Part shown: in pieces, positions 23,909-25,680 of the stretch | Layout: each line of letters opens with the position of its first letter | Position numbering within the stretch: the stretch's first letter is position 1 | Origin: Bacteroidota bacterium | GTDB lineage: Bacteria > Bacteroidota > Bacteroidia > J057 | DNA length: 25,680 nucleotides | Assembly: GCA_963169475.1 (NCBI GenBank) | Contig: CAUJFT010000088.1 | Location: 1 to 25,680 of the forward strand | Direction: 5' to 3' | Program-made: the position numbers and the translations under genes | Notes under the pieces: generated by a model | What the model saw: the letters and a program-made list of their open reading frames with translations, nothing else | What the model was told of the DNA's origin: nothing | The model's database searches: none

Positions 23909-24431
23909 AATATAAAAATATCCAGAGGTTTATAATTATTTATAAAATAAAATTTAATATTTATGATAAAATGAAAAAACATTAAAGTTTTTATTTAAAT
24001 CTAATACTATATTTAAACTGTCTTAATGATAAATCATTCATAGATTCACTTAATTACTCTTTATTGAAATTATAATAAAATAAAAAGTATAAAGAAGTAT
24101 TATTATTTAAAATAAATATACGGATATAGTTATTTTATAATATTTAATTTTACGGCAAAAAAAATGCCAAATTAAATATTTGGATTCTTTTTCTCGAAGC
24201 CTGTTTTTAATGATAAAACCATCTATACAAAAGACAATAACAGCCTTGGCTCACTTAGCAGAAAGCCCTAAAACAATCAAATAAAGCCGAATACATGATT
24301 GATGCCGTTTGCAACAGGTGCAAATAGCAGAAGATTAAGTATTTTTAAGCGATACTAAAATACTCGTAGTAATACCCCGAAAAAAATAAAATTACGATTT
24401 TAAAGAAACCCTATATGATTAGATATTGTAG
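23909..24431. other. Long AT-rich intergenic region with large hairpin
   Basis: No supportable gene in 523 bp. It is extremely AT-rich up to about 24150, then less so from 24185 to 24345. It contains the long inverted repeat listed separately (24139-24180) and a 24-codon ORF at 24210 that I do not accept. The promoter of the minus-strand surface-protein gene should be here, but no exact TAnnTTTG was found. Confidence 0.45.
24139..24180. repeat. Long two-part hairpin
   Basis: Outer arms AATATTTAATTT (24139-24150) and AAATTAAATATT (24169-24180) are perfect 12-bp complements. Inside them GGC (24154-24156) pairs with GCC (24166-24168), with a 3-nt bulge TAC and a 9-nt A-rich loop. It lies about 230 bp upstream of the surface-protein gene and 250 bp downstream of msrC. 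On the minus strand the loop is a run of T. It could be a terminator for msrC read-through, a regulatory site, or a mobile-element remnant. Confidence 0.6.
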
Positions 24432-24920
24432 TTATTTCTCAAAAGTTAATCCTAATATTTGTACAATTTTTTCCAAATAAATTTTATCTATTTCCGAGAA
24501 ATCATCTATTCTATCAGAGTCCACATCTAAAACAAATTTTGTTTCTTCTCCTAATACAAAAGGAACAACAATTTCTGAAAGAGAAAGAGAACTACAAGCA
24601 ATATGCCCAGGATAGGCATTCACATCTGGCACAATAACCGTAGTCTTTTGGAGGGCAGATACCCCACAAACCCCTTTTCCAATACGGATACGGGTGCAGG
24701 CAAGCGGACCCTGAAAGGGTGAAAGTACCAACTCTTCTCCAATCTTACGGTAAAACCCCACCCAAAAAAAGCCAAATGCTTCTTTGAGTATTGCCGCAAC
24801 GTTTGCCATATTTGCAATCGGGTCGGTTTCTCCAGATAAAACCACCTCTATTTGAGGGATAATTTCTTGATAAATTTGTGATTTTGAACTACCTTTTGTA
24901 AAACTAAGCGATTCCGCCAT
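24432..24920 (-). CDS. msrC: Free methionine-(R)-sulfoxide reductase (GAF-domain fRMsr)
   Basis: This is a 162-residue single GAF-domain enzyme that reduces free Met-R-sulfoxide in the cytosol, using thioredoxin-type thiols. The three catalytic cysteines are Cys75 (GPLACTRI), Cys85 (GKGVCGVSA) and Cys109 (HIACSSLSLSEIVVP). Their spacing of 10 and 24 residues equals that of E. coli Cys84/94/118. FFWVGFYR and VLDVDSDRIDDF are further family motifs. Length and ends are normal. It is monocistronic; the upstream spacer carries a 66-bp tandem repeat and no exact -7 element. Confidence 0.95.
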   Translation of the reverse strand: MAESLSFTKGSSKSQIYQEIIPQIEVVLSGETDPIANMANVAAILKEAFGFFWVGFYRKIGEELVLSPFQGPLACTRIRIGKGVCGVSALQKTTVIVPDVNAYPGHIACSSLSLSEIVVPFVLGEETKFVLDVDSDRIDDFSEIDKIYLEKIVQILGLTFEK

Positions 24921-24939
24921 AATATTTGAATAATTTTAT

Positions 24940-25071
24940 GAGTAGTGTAAATTGAAAATTAGGCTATAGCCGTTTCGCATTGTTGTGCTTGTGTGAATAC
25001 TGCAATAGTAGTGTAAATTGAGGATTAGGCTTTAGCCCATAATTCGTATTAAGTGATTGGGTTGTGAAAAC
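24940..25071. repeat. Diverged 66-bp tandem repeat with palindromic cores
   Basis: Two units with a period of 66 bp. Their first 32 bp (24940-24971 and 25006-25037) agree at about 28 positions, sharing AGTAGTGTAAATTGA and ATTAGGCT-x-TAGCC. The rest is recognisably related with small indels (TTCGxATT, GTGxTTG, GTGAA). Each unit contains GGCTATAGCC (a perfect 10-bp palindrome) or GGCTTTAGCC. It lies in the spacer upstream of msrC and next to the terminator of the following gene. Confidence 0.65.
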
Positions 25072-25110
25072 ACCCCTCCCCGCTAAAAGCAAAAAGGAGG
25101 GGCGTTTTTT
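25067..25110 (-). terminator. Strong terminator at the end of the M6-like peptidase gene
   Basis: AAAACACCCCTCC (25067-25079) and GGAGGGGCGTTTT (25096-25108) form a GC-rich stem with one A-C mismatch. A 16-nt loop separates the arms, which are flanked by A and T runs on both sides. The right arm touches the stop codon of the minus-strand gene (25109-25111). The hairpin could work in both directions. Confidence 0.85.
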
Positions 25111-25680
25111 AGAATTTAGCGGTGATGACAGAATTAGTAATAGGGGAAATATTGCTAATCCCTGTCTGGCTAAGGCTTCCGTTATCAAAACTAAAAAACC
25201 GTATAGTACCTGTTGAGGCATCGGGTACATTAGTGGTATTGAAAGTAGCACCTGCTCCTAATCCTGCATTCGTACTAGCTTTTTTAGTAGAGTTTCGTGC
25301 ATCTACCATATAGAAAAGGTCGCTTCCCGCCTTACACCATGAAATTAATAAACCATTGTCGGGCAAGCCCGTATCAAAGCCCCATATTGAATGATTGGCA
25401 AGCCGAAATTCTACAATCCAGAACTCATCGCTTCTATTTTCGTTCCAAATAACCATCGTACCATTGGCAGAATCTTGTTCGCTGGGAGTGAAGCCTATAC
25501 AGCGGCGTAAGCCGGAAAAATGGCTAGTCGTATTTTTCATAATATGAGGACGAATCCAACCAATTTTTATTTTATCAAACGCCGACATTTGAATTTTTCT
25601 ACAATTATCAGACATCAAGTCAAATTGGCCAGGTCCTCCTGTACCGCAAGTTCCTCCGGTATATCTATCCGGTAGCGCGA
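25109..25680 (-). CDS. C-terminal part of a probable M6-like secreted peptidase, 5' truncated by the window
   Basis: The frame is open to the window edge, so only the last 190 or so residues are seen. A TTG at 25618 and an ATG at 25615 are internal: the upstream codons read ...GPGQFDLMSDN... without a stop. The pattern FDLMSDN..., MSAFDKIKIGWI, then EFWIVEFRL, TGLPDNGLLISW, and an ending with FFSFDNGSLSQTGISNISP resembles the segment after the zinc site in M6 (immune-inhibitor-A-like) metalloproteases (DxMS, LSAWxKxxLGW, xExR, LPGxGLLIWH). The zinc-binding HExxH would lie outside the window, so the catalytic call cannot be confirmed. Unlike the other exported proteins here, it shows no T9SS tail at its C-terminus. 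Confidence 0.6.
   Translation of the reverse strand, partial: ALPDRYTGGTCGTGGPGQFDLMSDNCRKIQMSAFDKIKIGWIRPHIMKNTTSHFSGLRRCIGFTPSEQDSANGTMVIWNENRSDEFWIVEFRLANHSIWGFDTGLPDNGLLISWCKAGSDLFYMVDARNSTKKASTNAGLGAGATFNTTNVPDASTGTIRFFSFDNGSLSQTGISNISPITNSVITAKF

Noticed and set aside
24210..24284. 24-codon plus-strand ORF starting MIKPSIQKTITALAHLAESP
   Set aside because: Reads like a protein start and ends after 24 codons, but has no ribosome-binding site, promoter or continuation in another frame that I could trace; too short to support.
24940..25071. CRISPR-like repeat
   Set aside because: Only two diverged units, similarity extends across the whole 66-bp period rather than repeat plus unique spacer, and no cas genes are present.
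24964..25251. 95-codon minus-strand frame
   Set aside because: Runs through the terminator hairpin and the tandem repeats and overlaps the peptidase frame; not a gene.
25109..25618. Complete 169-residue gene starting at a TTG
   Set aside because: The frame continues without a stop to the window edge, with protein-like Gly-rich sequence upstream, so the start is outside the window.

Overview
The window looks like chromosomal DNA of a Bacteroidota (Bacteroidetes) bacterium, probably an environmental, non-Bacteroides lineage. Five things point there. (1) Four proteins are large, secreted and end in a type IX secretion (T9SS) sorting domain. (2) Several genes are preceded by the Bacteroidetes -7 promoter element TAnnTTTG rather than a sigma70 -10 box. 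(3) Shine-Dalgarno sequences are mostly absent. (4) Transketolase is encoded as a separate N-terminal half. (5) The largest protein begins with the 'SHLMGGDLTY' domain common in that phylum. The DNA is AT-rich. I see no rRNA, tRNA, CRISPR array, phage gene or intact insertion sequence.

Layout. Positions 1-2681 (+) hold the 3' end of a fatty-acid oxidation alpha subunit (FadB/FadJ type), then the N-terminal half of transketolase with an alpha/beta hydrolase in the same apparent operon. A perfect 16-bp hairpin (2688-2726) separates these from topA (-, 2744-5206). Positions 5456-11549 form an extracellular alpha-glucan block. A secreted GH13 amylase-like enzyme and a secreted protein of unknown role are encoded on the minus strand. 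They are divergent from a plus-strand protein with four starch-binding-like repeats. All three carry signal peptides and T9SS tails, and each arm of the 9518-9746 spacer has its own -7 element. A 740-bp AT-rich spacer and a small orphan exported protein follow.

Positions 12841-17806 hold a GT39-type membrane glycosyltransferase divergent from a PhnP-like metallo-beta-lactamase-fold hydrolase. Next comes an SGNH-hydrolase-like lipoprotein whose catalytic blocks look degenerate. The metallo-hydrolase and lipoprotein genes end tail to tail inside one palindrome. Then a possible 25-residue membrane peptide overlaps, by ATGA, a DODA/YgiD-type extradiol dioxygenase. Positions 17871-19925 (-) encode a GH13_8 (eukaryote-like) glycogen branching enzyme. 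Positions 20246-23908 (-) encode a 1220-residue T9SS surface protein with an internal duplication. Positions 24432-24920 (-) encode free methionine-(R)-sulfoxide reductase, and 25109-25680 (-) is the 3' end of a probable M6-like secreted peptidase cut by the window edge.

How the genes fit together. The clearest functional theme is alpha-glucan: an exported GH13 enzyme and an exported multi-domain starch-binding-like protein outside the cell, and a glycogen branching enzyme inside. No SusC/SusD pair, transporter or glycogen synthase is nearby. The rest is a mix of housekeeping genes (topA, tkt, fad, msrC) and envelope genes (GT39, lipoprotein). The items most worth following up are the divergent T9SS glucan block, the degenerate SGNH lipoprotein, the small overlapping membrane-peptide ORF, the duplicated module in the giant surface protein, and several long hairpins and a 66-bp tandem repeat in the spacers.
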